DNA of 64,000 nt, from positions 62,001 to 126,000 of the forward strand of contig CAZKMA010000001.1 of the NCBI GenBank assembly GCA_964553615.1, written 5' to 3'. This DNA comes from DATKUC01 sp964553615. Lineage in GTDB: Bacteria; Spirochaetota; Spirochaetia; DSM-27196; DATKUC01. Made by a program: the position numbers and the translations under genes. A model generated the notes under the pieces. It did no database searches. It had not been told where the DNA came from and saw nothing but the letters and a program-made list of their open reading frames with translations. Positions 27,530-35,743 of the stretch are shown here, one piece after another. The first letter of the stretch is position 1. Each line of letters begins with the position of its first letter.

Positions 27530-28612
27530 TTATTCAGAGAAACCGTAGACAAAGGACATTATTTCATTCATGTGGGATTGGGACACCTTCGTAAACTGGA
27601 TATGCATGTCACCGCCGTAGGGCGGACGGACCTGAACTCCGCACACCTTTCCAAATACCGAGATGGCCTTACCGGAATCCGACTGGAAATCAATGCGGAT
27701 CAGACTGCCTTTCTTGAGCGGACGTTGGGTCCGGAGAAGGCATCCTCCTGAGGAGATATCTTCGATCCGACCGAGGTAGTGGCGTGCCTTCTGCACCACC
27801 GCCTGCCGCTTTGCCTTTCTGCCGGTACCAGTTTCCATGATCTGTACAATGAAGAAGTACGCGGATTGTCCGAACTCCCGTCGGGGAGACCGGCGTTTCT
27901 GTACCTGTTTGATTTCGGTTACATGTTCAACGAACAGAGTTCCCTTTCCGCGCACGGTGTGCAGACCTCTGACCTTGGTAATGTAACGGTATACCCGATT
28001 GTTGTCCCGCAAGAACGTTACCTGGACACGTTTTCCTTTCTCCGGGCGTAACGGCTTTTCATCATCCTGAGGTAGCTCGAACCCGAGCATATTTGCAAGA
28101 TTGGACGTTACCGTAGTCTCATACGCGCCACCGCCCTCGAACACAATTTTCACGTCCTGGCCGATTCGAATGTTCCGTGAACTGGAAATCATGCTCAGAT
28201 TGGTACGATTCGCGTCCAGAATTGCCTTTATGTGGAGGAGTACATTCTTGCGCTCTTCGCGCTCTCCCTGCGGAACGGCATCGGCATCAATTGCTTCAAG
28301 CTCTTCGCGGATTGCCCTGTTGAGATAGGCGCCCGCATCGAGCAGCTTTTCGGGCGACTGGATATTCTGTGTCCGTATCATGTGTTGCAAAGCACGAATG
28401 TGAGTGGGATAGAGGCCCAGCTTCTTGGCATGGCGCGCGAACGACATTCGGCCGCCGCTTCCCGAGCGTCCCCGTTTTCCGCGGTTCTTGTTTCCCAGGA
28501 GGGAAGCCACAACCGCAAAGAGGATGAGCGCAGCAAAAACGGCCAGGCCGATATACGAGGTCGTTGAATCTGAGTTTGAAAAGAAGTCGTATTTCGTCTG
28601 CAGGAGGATCAT
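27530..28612 (-). CDS. Membrane-anchored PilZ domain protein (YcgR-like)
   Basis: About 360 residues from ATG 28612 (GGGAG 6 nt upstream). An N-terminal membrane span (YIGLAVFAALILFAVVASLLG) precedes a basic linker and a YcgR-type flagellar-brake N-domain. A PilZ domain follows with the c-di-GMP residues RRSPRRE and later DISSGG (D-x-S-x-x-G). YcgR proteins bind c-di-GMP and slow or bias the flagellar motor; membrane anchoring is unusual for soluble YcgR. It lies downstream of fliD. A diguanylate cyclase is encoded at 50-51.8 kb. Confidence 0.82.
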   Translation of the reverse strand: MILLQTKYDFFSNSDSTTSYIGLAVFAALILFAVVASLLGNKNRGKRGRSGSGGRMSFARHAKKLGLYPTHIRALQHMIRTQNIQSPEKLLDAGAYLNRAIREELEAIDADAVPQGEREERKNVLLHIKAILDANRTNLSMISSSRNIRIGQDVKIVFEGGGAYETTVTSNLANMLGFELPQDDEKPLRPEKGKRVQVTFLRDNNRVYRYITKVRGLHTVRGKGTLFVEHVTEIKQVQKRRSPRREFGQSAYFFIVQIMETGTGRKAKRQAVVQKARHYLGRIEDISSGGCLLRTQRPLKKGSLIRIDFQSDSGKAISVFGKVCGVQVRPPYGGDMHIQFTKVSQSHMNEIMSFVYGFSE

Positions 28613-28631
28613 CAGGTGCTCCCATCGCTGA

Positions 28632-29522
28632 TCATGTTTCGAAAAACTGCACCAGTCTTTGTACCTTCGGCGCAATTTCGTATTCGAGCAGATCGCCAAT
28701 CAGGACTGAATCCTGCGCCCCGAACGCAGCAACAAGCTCATTCAGGAAACCGTTGAGCTCGTTCGCGGTCTCGGAAAGGTCTGCCCCCTCGATTCTGTCT
28801 ACCAGCAGCTCGGAGTTGGTCTCCGAGAGGTAGGGGATAATCCGGACAATCTTGCCGAGCAACTCGGTGAATCGAACAATGACCGACATTGCCTCCGCAT
28901 CCCTCCCGGTCTGGAGCATGACGGAGACATCGTTGATCTGCGGGACGGCATCCTTCAGCAGCACCGTTGCCGCAGCGGCCTCCTGCTCGGGCTGGGTCAC
29001 CTCTTTCATCCTGTCCAGGACAACGATCTGGATATCTCGTATATGACGAACGAGCGTATCCCTCACGTTCTCATCCGCGATAGCTCCTTCGTTCAACCCG
29101 GATTCATGCAGCAACGAATCAAGAGCGGATGACGTGTGCGCCTGAGCCGAAACGCCGATCAGATTGTTGATGCTCGCTCGTATGTACGGGTATTCGCCAA
29201 GCAGTTCTCCCAGCTCGGCATCCCGGTGCGTTTCGATACCCTTTCCGAGAAGCATCAGGTACTCGAGCATTGTCCTGAGCATCGACAGCTTCATCTCCCG
29301 CAGCGTCGATGCAGTTACCTGCACCCTGTCGACATTCGTTATCGGATGGGCATTCCAGCGTTCTCGTGCGTACAGTGGCAACTCTTCCTTGTCTACCGTT
29401 ACCGAAGAGATGGCGAGCCGCTGCGTGGTCAGCCAGTCCTCGAGCTGATCAACAATTTGCCCCATAGTCTGTTCGTTTTCGAGTGTGAAACTGATTGGTT
29501 CATCATTAACCACAATCTGCAC
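28632..29522 (-). CDS. Unknown protein encoded directly after fliD
   Basis: 296 residues. The first 75 look like a small beta-grasp domain (MQIVVNDEPISF, VTVDKEELPL). The rest is helical, with many Leu/Glu heptads and no membrane span. The GTG start at 29522 has AAAGGAG 6 nt upstream. The family was not recognised. In other bacteria the genes after fliD encode the export chaperones FliS and FliT; neither is recognisable here, so this helical protein could be a lineage-specific partner of FliD or flagellin. That is inference from position only. Confidence 0.7.
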   Translation of the reverse strand: MQIVVNDEPISFTLENEQTMGQIVDQLEDWLTTQRLAISSVTVDKEELPLYARERWNAHPITNVDRVQVTASTLREMKLSMLRTMLEYLMLLGKGIETHRDAELGELLGEYPYIRASINNLIGVSAQAHTSSALDSLLHESGLNEGAIADENVRDTLVRHIRDIQIVVLDRMKEVTQPEQEAAAATVLLKDAVPQINDVSVMLQTGRDAEAMSVIVRFTELLGKIVRIIPYLSETNSELLVDRIEGADLSETANELNGFLNELVAAFGAQDSVLIGDLLEYEIAPKVQRLVQFFET

Positions 29523-29542
29523 GTTCTGCTCCTTTCGGGGTG

Positions 29543-31639
29543 CTAGGGGCCTGACGAGCCTGACCCCGAAGATTGTGATCCGCCAGTTGAGCCACCGAGT
29601 CCGCCGAGTGCCTGCGACTGTTTCTGCAGATCTGTCATGGCGCCCTGCATGCGGGCAAATTGATCCTTCAGGTCCGCCCGCTTCTGATCGAGCCGGCGGT
29701 TCATTGACGCTATTTCCTTGTTCGACCGTGAAATCTGACTGTCAAGGCTCTGTTCCCGCATGGCGACAATTCCACCGACCTGCACATAAGGATTGACAAT
29801 CTGGTCAATCTTCAGGGCAACGCCGCTGTCGATTATGAGATCACCGTTCGTGTCGGAGCCAAACAGTTGTTTGACATCCTTGAAGTGCCCCTTGAGCGCG
29901 CTGTCAAGCTTCTGTTCATCGATCTCAAGATACCCGCGCAAACGGGAAATGTCGAATCCCTGTGAGCTTCCCGGTCCGCCTGAATTGGTAGAGATGCCTA
30001 TCTGCACGAGAAGCGACATGCGGTCGCCCAGATCGGTCGGATATGCACTCATCATCGTATCCTGCAATTTTGACTTCAGCATACTGAAGGTCATGTCGCC
30101 CTGAAACATTCCGAGCTCACTCTGCGCCTGCTGCTTCTGCGCGTCGGTGAAATAACTGATCTCGTCTATTACCGCTTGGGACGTACTCGTCAGTATGTTG
30201 ATGGTCGTCAGAACCTGGTTGTATCGGCCGATGAACTCGATGATGGTATTTTTTACCAGTTTCCTGTCCGGTTCGACAGTCAGAATTACCGGTGCAGGAC
30301 TGGCAGCCTGGAGATTCAATGTAGTGCCCGGCACGAGGTCTGAAATCTGGTTCGTCCCGCGTACCGCCTCTACGCCATCGATCATCAGTTTGGCATCCTG
30401 CGCCTGGGTTACCGCGTGTGTGGGGCTATAATCTCCGCGACTTGCAGGGTCGTAGATGCGGACGTCCTTGATCGATATCTCGCGGCTGGTGTTCCGGTTT
30501 CGGAGGTTGAGAGCGGTCATACCTTTCACGTAGTCGGTCAGAGGAATGGTTATCTGCTTGAATCCGCTCGTGTCCTGCACCTGTGGCAACGGCACCACCG
30601 AACTGCCGTCCTGTGCAAAGAGTATCTGGTGATCTTCTACGGACGGGGGAGGCGGAGGCGGCTGCCAGTGCGGAAGTGGCACTTCGGATGGGTTGTTCTG
30701 AATGCTCAGGCCGCCAAGAGATGCACCGCCGGGAATCGGAATTGATGGACCCGGAGGAGGAGAGGGCTGGACATACCCGCTGCTCCCCAGATTCTTCACC
30801 TGAATCTCGAGCGAAAGCACCATTTTCGAAGCGAACTGAAGGGGCGGAGTTACCGGTAGCGATGCTTCGCTCCCCGGTTTGAGCGTGAGCACTCCGCTGG
30901 ATATCTGTTCCCTGTCCGGGCTCAGTGGGTGAGTCCAGGCGGTGACAGACGCCGAATTGATGGGAAGATCACGACTGTTGGACAGACTTCGTGACATGAT
31001 ACCCGCAGCCACTGAGAATGTTTCTGCATCCTTGAGGAATGAGAGTCCGTTTTCGGCTCCGGTTTTCTTTGCCTGGATAACCATGACCTGTGTGCTCATG
31101 GTATTCCGGACCACCTGGGCCTGGACCATGGTTCCGACATTCTTGTTTATTGCGTCAGCGAACTCGCCGAGGCTTCCGCCGCGGAAGTTGAAACTCTTTT
31201 GCTCTTTGCCCACCTTGAACCCGTAGGTCCCCGCGGGAACGTGAAAGCTATTCGGCAAGTCTTTCGAAAGGAACTTGTCTGCTTCAGCAAGTTGTTTGAC
31301 TACGATTGTGTTTGTGTGCTCGGTCGCCTGCCGTGTCGCTGTCGCGGTGAGAACCGCATCGTTGGATGAGGTGGCGGTACGTTCACTGAAAGGATTCTGA
31401 AATCCGTAGAGCTTCTGGGCGCTGTCCTGAAGCTGCTTCATCTTTTGCGAGAGTTTTCCCCATGCGTCCTTCTGTTTTTTGTAGTCGTCAACCGACTTTT
31501 TCAGTCGGTCCACGGGAGCGCTCTGCAACTTCATGATCTTGTCGATCATTCCCTGGGTGTTGTATTGATCCGAGACGCCGGGTATCGTGAAACCACCGGA
31601 TGACTGGGCGTGCAGAAGCGGAACGCCGGCGAAAGCCAC
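29543..31639 (-). CDS. fliD: Flagellar filament cap protein FliD
   Basis: 698 residues from GTG 31639, the first standard start codon. The conserved FliD start is FTIPGVSDQYNTQGMIDKIM, followed by the HAP2 N-terminal coiled coil. A large beta-rich insertion with proline runs (PSPPPGPSIPIPGG, WQPPPPPP) lies at about residues 260-400, and the C-terminal coiled coil ends in Gly/Ser. FliD caps the growing filament and folds FlaB. Upstream of the GTG the frame continues to a CTG at 31675 that overlaps the flaG stop (CTGA); starting there gives a Sec signal peptide ending in LLHA-QSS. The GTG lies inside that hydrophobic core, so the CTG is probably the real start. See findings. Confidence 0.92.
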   Translation of the reverse strand: MAFAGVPLLHAQSSGGFTIPGVSDQYNTQGMIDKIMKLQSAPVDRLKKSVDDYKKQKDAWGKLSQKMKQLQDSAQKLYGFQNPFSERTATSSNDAVLTATATRQATEHTNTIVVKQLAEADKFLSKDLPNSFHVPAGTYGFKVGKEQKSFNFRGGSLGEFADAINKNVGTMVQAQVVRNTMSTQVMVIQAKKTGAENGLSFLKDAETFSVAAGIMSRSLSNSRDLPINSASVTAWTHPLSPDREQISSGVLTLKPGSEASLPVTPPLQFASKMVLSLEIQVKNLGSSGYVQPSPPPGPSIPIPGGASLGGLSIQNNPSEVPLPHWQPPPPPPSVEDHQILFAQDGSSVVPLPQVQDTSGFKQITIPLTDYVKGMTALNLRNRNTSREISIKDVRIYDPASRGDYSPTHAVTQAQDAKLMIDGVEAVRGTNQISDLVPGTTLNLQAASPAPVILTVEPDRKLVKNTIIEFIGRYNQVLTTINILTSTSQAVIDEISYFTDAQKQQAQSELGMFQGDMTFSMLKSKLQDTMMSAYPTDLGDRMSLLVQIGISTNSGGPGSSQGFDISRLRGYLEIDEQKLDSALKGHFKDVKQLFGSDTNGDLIIDSGVALKIDQIVNPYVQVGGIVAMREQSLDSQISRSNKEIASMNRRLDQKRADLKDQFARMQGAMTDLQKQSQALGGLGGSTGGSQSSGSGSSGP

Positions 31640-31671
31640 CGCGATTGCGAGGATTAGGGATTTCTTGAATG

Positions 31672-32013
31672 TCAGGTTTTGTGGTCGAATAGTAATCCGA
31701 CTGCCTCCCGAATGCTTCGATACAGCTCCTGAATCTGTTTGGGCGGAAGCTCTCTGATTACCTTATCGGTTTTGACGTCTATGATCTTGACGACAACGCG
31801 GTTGATATCCCGGTTCATAGCGTATTCAAGACGACGATCGAAGAGCACACTGATGTGTTGCAGTTCCGATAGGCTCTTGTCGGTACCCTGCCGAGGCTGT
31901 GACGTCTTCACGGGCGATTCCACCGGAGCAACTTCCTTTTGCCGCGTTGTGGTAGTATTCGGCCCAACCGGGATGTCATAGGTCGGCCCCAGGCCGTGGA
32001 TTTCCATTGACAT
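31672..32013 (-). CDS. flaG: FlaG family flagellar protein
   Basis: 113 residues from ATG 32013, with GGAGG 7 nt upstream. The C-terminal half carries the FlaG pattern VKIIDVKTDKVIRELPPKQIQ and ends GLLFDHKT. The N-terminus is Thr/Pro-rich and disordered. FlaG proteins affect filament length and lie before fliD in many bacteria, as here. A terminator-like hairpin about 30 bp upstream separates it from flaB, which should make it less expressed than flagellin. Confidence 0.88.
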   Translation of the reverse strand: MSMEIHGLGPTYDIPVGPNTTTTRQKEVAPVESPVKTSQPRQGTDKSLSELQHISVLFDRRLEYAMNRDINRVVVKIIDVKTDKVIRELPPKQIQELYRSIREAVGLLFDHKT

Positions 32014-32041
32014 ATTCTTACCTCCGTGTAAGAAGAGAAAA

Positions 32042-32081
32042 GGTGGAAGGAGAGCGCGACCCCTCCCACCCGTTTTTTTTT
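32042..32081. terminator. Partial terminator between flaB and flaG
   Basis: A GGTGG...CCACC hairpin (32042-32070) has nine T residues after it on the forward strand and an interrupted T-rich tract (TTTTCTCTTCTT) after it on the reverse strand. For the reverse-strand flaB message it should terminate only partly, letting some transcripts continue into flaG-fliD. Confidence 0.6.
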
Positions 32082-32168
32082 GCGAGAATGAGATGACGTC
32101 CAGAGATCTCATCACGCTTCACGTTCGGGTAACCAAATTGACGGAACGGAGTCAACGGGCTGGTAATT

Positions 32169-33026
32169 CTACTGGAGCAGTTGCAGCACGGATTTATTCT
32201 TTGCGTTCGCGTGAGCGAGCATCGCGGTATTCGCCTGCAGCAGAATCTGATTCTTGACGAAATCGACCATGGTTGTTGCCATGTCCGCGTCCCGAATATT
32301 CGAGTTTGCCGCCGCAAGATTTTCCGCTGCGACAGCTACTCCCTGCTCCGCCATCTGGAAGCGGTTCTGGTATGCTCCAAGATCCGCCCGTTGTCGGTTT
32401 ACCATGCGCATTGCGGTGTCAAGCGTTCCGATGGCTCTGTTCGCGGCTTCGGGGGTCGAAATCGATACCGAGCCGCCTGCGCCGGACTGACCTGCCTGGA
32501 GCCCAAGTGCCTGCGCGGTCATCGTTCCGATGAAAACCCGCTTATTCTGGTCCATGTTTGCGCCGACCTGAAATTGCATGATCTGACCTGACGGTGAGTT
32601 CCGTGCGAACGCGCCAGTCAGAAGATTCATTCCATTGAACTGGGCGAACGAGGCAATTCTGTTCACCTCATCCACCAGCTGGGACACTTCAACCTGGATC
32701 ATCATACGGTCTTCGTTGGTATAAATACCGTTTGCGGATTGCACCGAAAGTTCGCGCAGCCGCTGGAGAATGTCAGTTGTTTCGCCGAGGTATCCTTCCG
32801 TCGTCTGGATGAACGAGACGGCGTTCTGGATGTTTCTCCCCGCCTGCTGAAGTCCCCTGACCTGGCTTTTCAGTTTCTCCGAAACCGCAAGACCCGATGC
32901 ATCATCTGCTGCCTTGTTGATCCGCTGTCCGGAACTCAGTCTTTCAATATCAGTTTGAATAGCCTGATTCCGGAAATTGAGCTCGCGAGATGAAAAAGCA
33001 GCACTCACGTTGTAATTGATAATCAT
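32169..33026 (-). CDS. flaB: Flagellin FlaB (downstream copy)
   Basis: 285 residues, the size of spirochaetal FlaB core flagellins. The N-terminal D0/D1 helix (MIINYNVSAAFSSRELNF, IERLSSGQRINKAADDASGLAVSEK) and the C-terminal helix (MATTMVDFVKNQILLQANTAMLAHANAKNKSVLQLLQ) are complete; the variable D2/D3 domains are absent as usual. It forms the filament core in the periplasm. ATG 33026 has AAGGAGGG 6 nt upstream. Its start MIINYN and the other copy's MVINHN differ from each other but are clear paralogues. Confidence 0.96.
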   Translation of the reverse strand: MIINYNVSAAFSSRELNFRNQAIQTDIERLSSGQRINKAADDASGLAVSEKLKSQVRGLQQAGRNIQNAVSFIQTTEGYLGETTDILQRLRELSVQSANGIYTNEDRMMIQVEVSQLVDEVNRIASFAQFNGMNLLTGAFARNSPSGQIMQFQVGANMDQNKRVFIGTMTAQALGLQAGQSGAGGSVSISTPEAANRAIGTLDTAMRMVNRQRADLGAYQNRFQMAEQGVAVAAENLAAANSNIRDADMATTMVDFVKNQILLQANTAMLAHANAKNKSVLQLLQ

Positions 33027-33323
33027 ATGACCCTCCTTGCCGGGTGTTTGGCAGGCATCCATTGCCTACCTGTGCCGAATGGGGATTTCCCAGAAGATTT
33101 CGCGCTTCTTCTGCTCCGTTCATCTCCCCTACAGCAGAGAGACCCCCGGATTGCACTGAGCTCAACACGAGCGTAGGTACAACCAGGCGGCCCCAATGCT
33201 TTCGGCCACGGTCCACGGTGCCGTCTGACGGACACCAGGAGGGTTTTTTTCAAAGAGCGTTAACGTGACGAACCACCCGGAACCATTGGTTCCGGATAGC
33301 TCGCCAAAGATAATGATACTCCC
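33027..33323 (-). other. Intergenic spacer between the two flaB genes
   Basis: About 300 bp with no gene. It contains a perfect 8-bp inverted repeat, CCGGAACC-ATT-GGTTCCGG (33277-33295), just after the upstream flaB stop, and the strong ribosome site of the downstream flaB. I found no convincing sigma-28 or sigma-70 promoter on the reverse strand, so the downstream copy may be read through from the upstream one. Confidence 0.5.
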
Positions 33324-34184
33324 TTATCGGAGGAGTTGCAACACGGACTGGGGTTTTTGGTTTGCCTGTGCGAGCATTGCGGTACTCGCCTGGACGAGGA
33401 TCTGGTTCTTCACGAAGTCTACCATCTGTGCCGCCATGTCGGTGTCCCGGATACGGGATTCCGCCGCTTGCAGATTCTCCGCGCCGATATCCAGCCCCTG
33501 AGTAGCTTTTTGCAGCCGATTTTGATAGGCGCCAAGATCCGCTCGCTGTTTGCTTATTACACGGAGCGCCGTGTCGACTACACCAATTGCCCGGTTTGAA
33601 CTTTCCGGTGAAGACAACGTAATTATCTGTTTCGTGCTCTCGTTTCGAATCCCCAGAGCTGCAGCAGTCATTGTTCCGACGAACACCCGAGTCCGCTGGT
33701 CCATGTTTGCTCCAATCTGGAACCACATGCTTGCCGTTACCGTATTCTGGCCGGTGTCACGCGCAAACCGACCTGTCAGCATGTTCATGCCGTTGAACTG
33801 CGCCTGAGAGGCTATGCGGTCCACTTCTGCGACGAGTTGTGATACCTCGACCTGGATCATCATGCGGTCTTCGTTGGTGTAAATTCCGTTGGACGATTGC
33901 ACTGCCAGTTCGCGAATGCGCTGAAGAATGTCCTGGGACTCCTGCAGATACCCTTCCGTAGTCTGAATGAACGAGATCCCGTTCGACGCGTTAGTGGATG
34001 CCTGTTTCAACCCGCGTATTTGAGAACGCAGTTTTTCGCTGACCGCGAGTCCTGAGGGATCGTCTCCAGCACGATTTATCCGTTGTCCACTGGAAAGTTT
34101 TTCAATGTCTGTCTGAAGCTTCTCATTGTTGAGTTTGAGCTGCCGGTCGGCAAACATTGCGCTGAGGTTATGGTTTATGACCAT
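33324..34184 (-). CDS. flaB: Flagellin FlaB (upstream copy)
   Basis: 286 residues. The N-terminal helix is MVINHNLSAMFADRQLKL with IEKLSSGQRINRAGDDPSG, and the C-terminal helix ends STAMLAQANQKPQSVLQLLR. The variable domains are absent, typical of spirochaetal FlaB. ATG 34184 has AAGGAGG upstream. It is the first flagellin after a sigma-28-like promoter, with a leader of roughly 370 nt. Spirochaetes make a mixed filament core from several FlaB proteins, so both copies are likely used. Confidence 0.96.
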   Translation of the reverse strand: MVINHNLSAMFADRQLKLNNEKLQTDIEKLSSGQRINRAGDDPSGLAVSEKLRSQIRGLKQASTNASNGISFIQTTEGYLQESQDILQRIRELAVQSSNGIYTNEDRMMIQVEVSQLVAEVDRIASQAQFNGMNMLTGRFARDTGQNTVTASMWFQIGANMDQRTRVFVGTMTAAALGIRNESTKQIITLSSPESSNRAIGVVDTALRVISKQRADLGAYQNRLQKATQGLDIGAENLQAAESRIRDTDMAAQMVDFVKNQILVQASTAMLAQANQKPQSVLQLLR

Positions 34185-34563
34185 CGTTTCCTCCTTGAAA
34201 AGATGATTTCCGGACTTCGCCGCGCCGTGCGCGTGAAGTTCCGGGTGTTCCTGGTCGACATCCGGGCTTCCTTGCCCGTGTCGGAGTGGCCGCACCGAGG
34301 TTGATGATGCAAGCCGGATAAGAACGATGTGCCGCCGGGAACGGTTGTCTGGACTACCGGACGCTCGTCGACTCTGTCGGTACGACCGCCCGCCACCTTT
34401 CTTCTGTTTCCGATTCCTCCTTCCGGCCCCCGCCTCTGTGGCGAAGAAGCGCATCAATCTGCGATTATTCGCTCAAGTATCAGTTCGACCGGCCGATAGT
34501 TAGAGTAGGGGAAAGTCTTGGCAGCCGCTTTTCATGCTGAAAAAAGACCACACCCCGATCATG
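34185..34563 (-). other. Long untranslated leader of flaB
   Basis: About 370 nt between the sigma-28-like promoter and the flaB ATG, with no plausible coding sequence. It holds several GGA motifs near the ribosome site (TCCGGAAATC, CAAGGAGG), the kind of sequence CsrA binds. A forward-strand sigma-28-like promoter lies inside it at 34473-34499. Confidence 0.5.
34473..34499 (+). promoter_or_regulatory. Forward-strand sigma-28-like promoter inside the flaB leader
   Basis: TCAAGTAT (34473-34480), 11 bp, GCCGATAG (34492-34499). The -10 box is identical to those of the flaB and flaA candidates. It points away from flaB, and no forward gene begins before 36.6 kb. Confidence 0.5.
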
Positions 34564-34591
34564 CTATCGGCAGGAGTGCCTACAAACTTGA
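34564..34591 (-). promoter_or_regulatory. Sigma-28-like promoter of flaB
   Basis: Reverse strand: TCAAGTTT (34584-34591), 12 bp, GCCGATAG (34564-34571), close to the flagellar sigma-28 consensus TAAAGTTT-N11-GCCGATAA. It lies directly after the TPR gene and is the only good promoter upstream of flaB. Confidence 0.7.
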
Positions 34592-34630
34592 GAGTTTATT
34601 TACGGAAAATTTGCGGGTAATTATGCGTTG

Positions 34631-35743
34631 TCACGCCTGTTCGAGTTGTTCCAGATACCGCTGGGCAATGGGGTCTTCGGGCTCGAGTTCCAGAACGGTG
34701 CGGAAGAACCGTGCGGCTTCCTCCGGTTGTCCTTCTTTCAGCGCAAGAATACCGAAATTCGATATGATTTTGACGTTCTCCGGTTCCAGTTGATAAGCAC
34801 GAGTCAGCCGAATCCGGCACTCATCCAGCTCTCCGAGTTCCATCTGGCAGATAGCCAGTTCATTGAGCGTATCCGCCTGTTCCGGGCCCAGTTCGAGCGC
34901 CTTCAGAAACGCCTTTTTCGCGTCAGCATATGCCGAGAGCCGCCTGCGTCCCCATCCGAGAATGAACCATGCGTTCCACACGTCCGGATAGGTCGTCAGA
35001 AATTTCTCGATCTTTTCAATGCCTTCCGGCTCGCGGCCCATGCGTATGAAGTCGTATGCTTCCTTGAAAAGATTGTCGAGAAGATTCTGGTTTTCTATTT
35101 CATTGACAATGCGTTGCGCCTCCGCCTGTTTCTCCGGATCGGTCCCAAGCTTGATGTAGGTGCTGAAATGATCGCGCGCCTTGTTGAAGCTACGCTGCTT
35201 CAGGAAGAAGAAGCCGGCGTTCAGATGCGCTTCCGGCAGTACCTCGTCGGCGCCGAACAGCTCCTTGTAAGTCTCAAAGGCACGGCTGGAATAGTGCGTC
35301 TGCAGTTCTTCGTTTCCAATTTCCTCGTATGCATCTGCGCGTTGCTCATAGACGAGGGCCAGGTTCATTCGTGTGCGCTGATCCTGCGGCAACAGGCCGT
35401 GCAGCGCACGGAATATCTCCTCCGCGAGATCGAGATCTTTGTTGCGCGCCTTCAGTATCGCGGTCTCGGTAAGCTCATCGACGATATTCGGTTTGGCCGC
35501 AAGGATGAAGTCCCGATAATAATCCGCCTCTTGGTGAAGCGGATCGTAGGCGAGCACCCGGAGCATTCCGGCAATAATCATTTCCCAGGACAGATCCGAC
35601 GGTTGCCAGTTCTCCTGGTTTTCCAGGACCTCCACGGGAAGCTTCCGGGTCGGATCGACGCGGAACTCTCCTATTGTGCGTTCGAGATGATCAGGAACGG
35701 TGATATATACGATGTTTGAAAGCGGGCCGTTTGCTCTATTCAT
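34631..35743 (-). CDS. TPR repeat protein
   Basis: 370 residues from ATG 35743. The C-terminal 300 residues are tetratricopeptide repeats (AWFILGWGRRRLSAYADAKKAF, ALELGPEQADTLNELAICQMELGE, AYQLEPENVKIISNFGILALKEGQ). The first 60 are a separate small domain (IVYITVPDHLERTIGEFRVDP). It should be a cytoplasmic adaptor. It follows the plzA-like gene by 4 bp and precedes flaB, so a motility-linked role is plausible. The exact function is unknown. Confidence 0.8.
   Translation of the reverse strand: MNRANGPLSNIVYITVPDHLERTIGEFRVDPTRKLPVEVLENQENWQPSDLSWEMIIAGMLRVLAYDPLHQEADYYRDFILAAKPNIVDELTETAILKARNKDLDLAEEIFRALHGLLPQDQRTRMNLALVYEQRADAYEEIGNEELQTHYSSRAFETYKELFGADEVLPEAHLNAGFFFLKQRSFNKARDHFSTYIKLGTDPEKQAEAQRIVNEIENQNLLDNLFKEAYDFIRMGREPEGIEKIEKFLTTYPDVWNAWFILGWGRRRLSAYADAKKAFLKALELGPEQADTLNELAICQMELGELDECRIRLTRAYQLEPENVKIISNFGILALKEGQPEEAARFFRTVLELEPEDPIAQRYLEQLEQA

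Noticed and set aside
33205..33250. Hairpin plus T run on the forward strand between the flaB genes
   Set aside because: No forward-strand gene upstream and the T run is separated from the stem by 9 nt; chance is likely.
34201..34457. Longer flaB start at 34457 with a basic extension
   Set aside because: Flagellin always starts at the MVINHN-type helix, and AAGGAGG lies just before ATG 34184.
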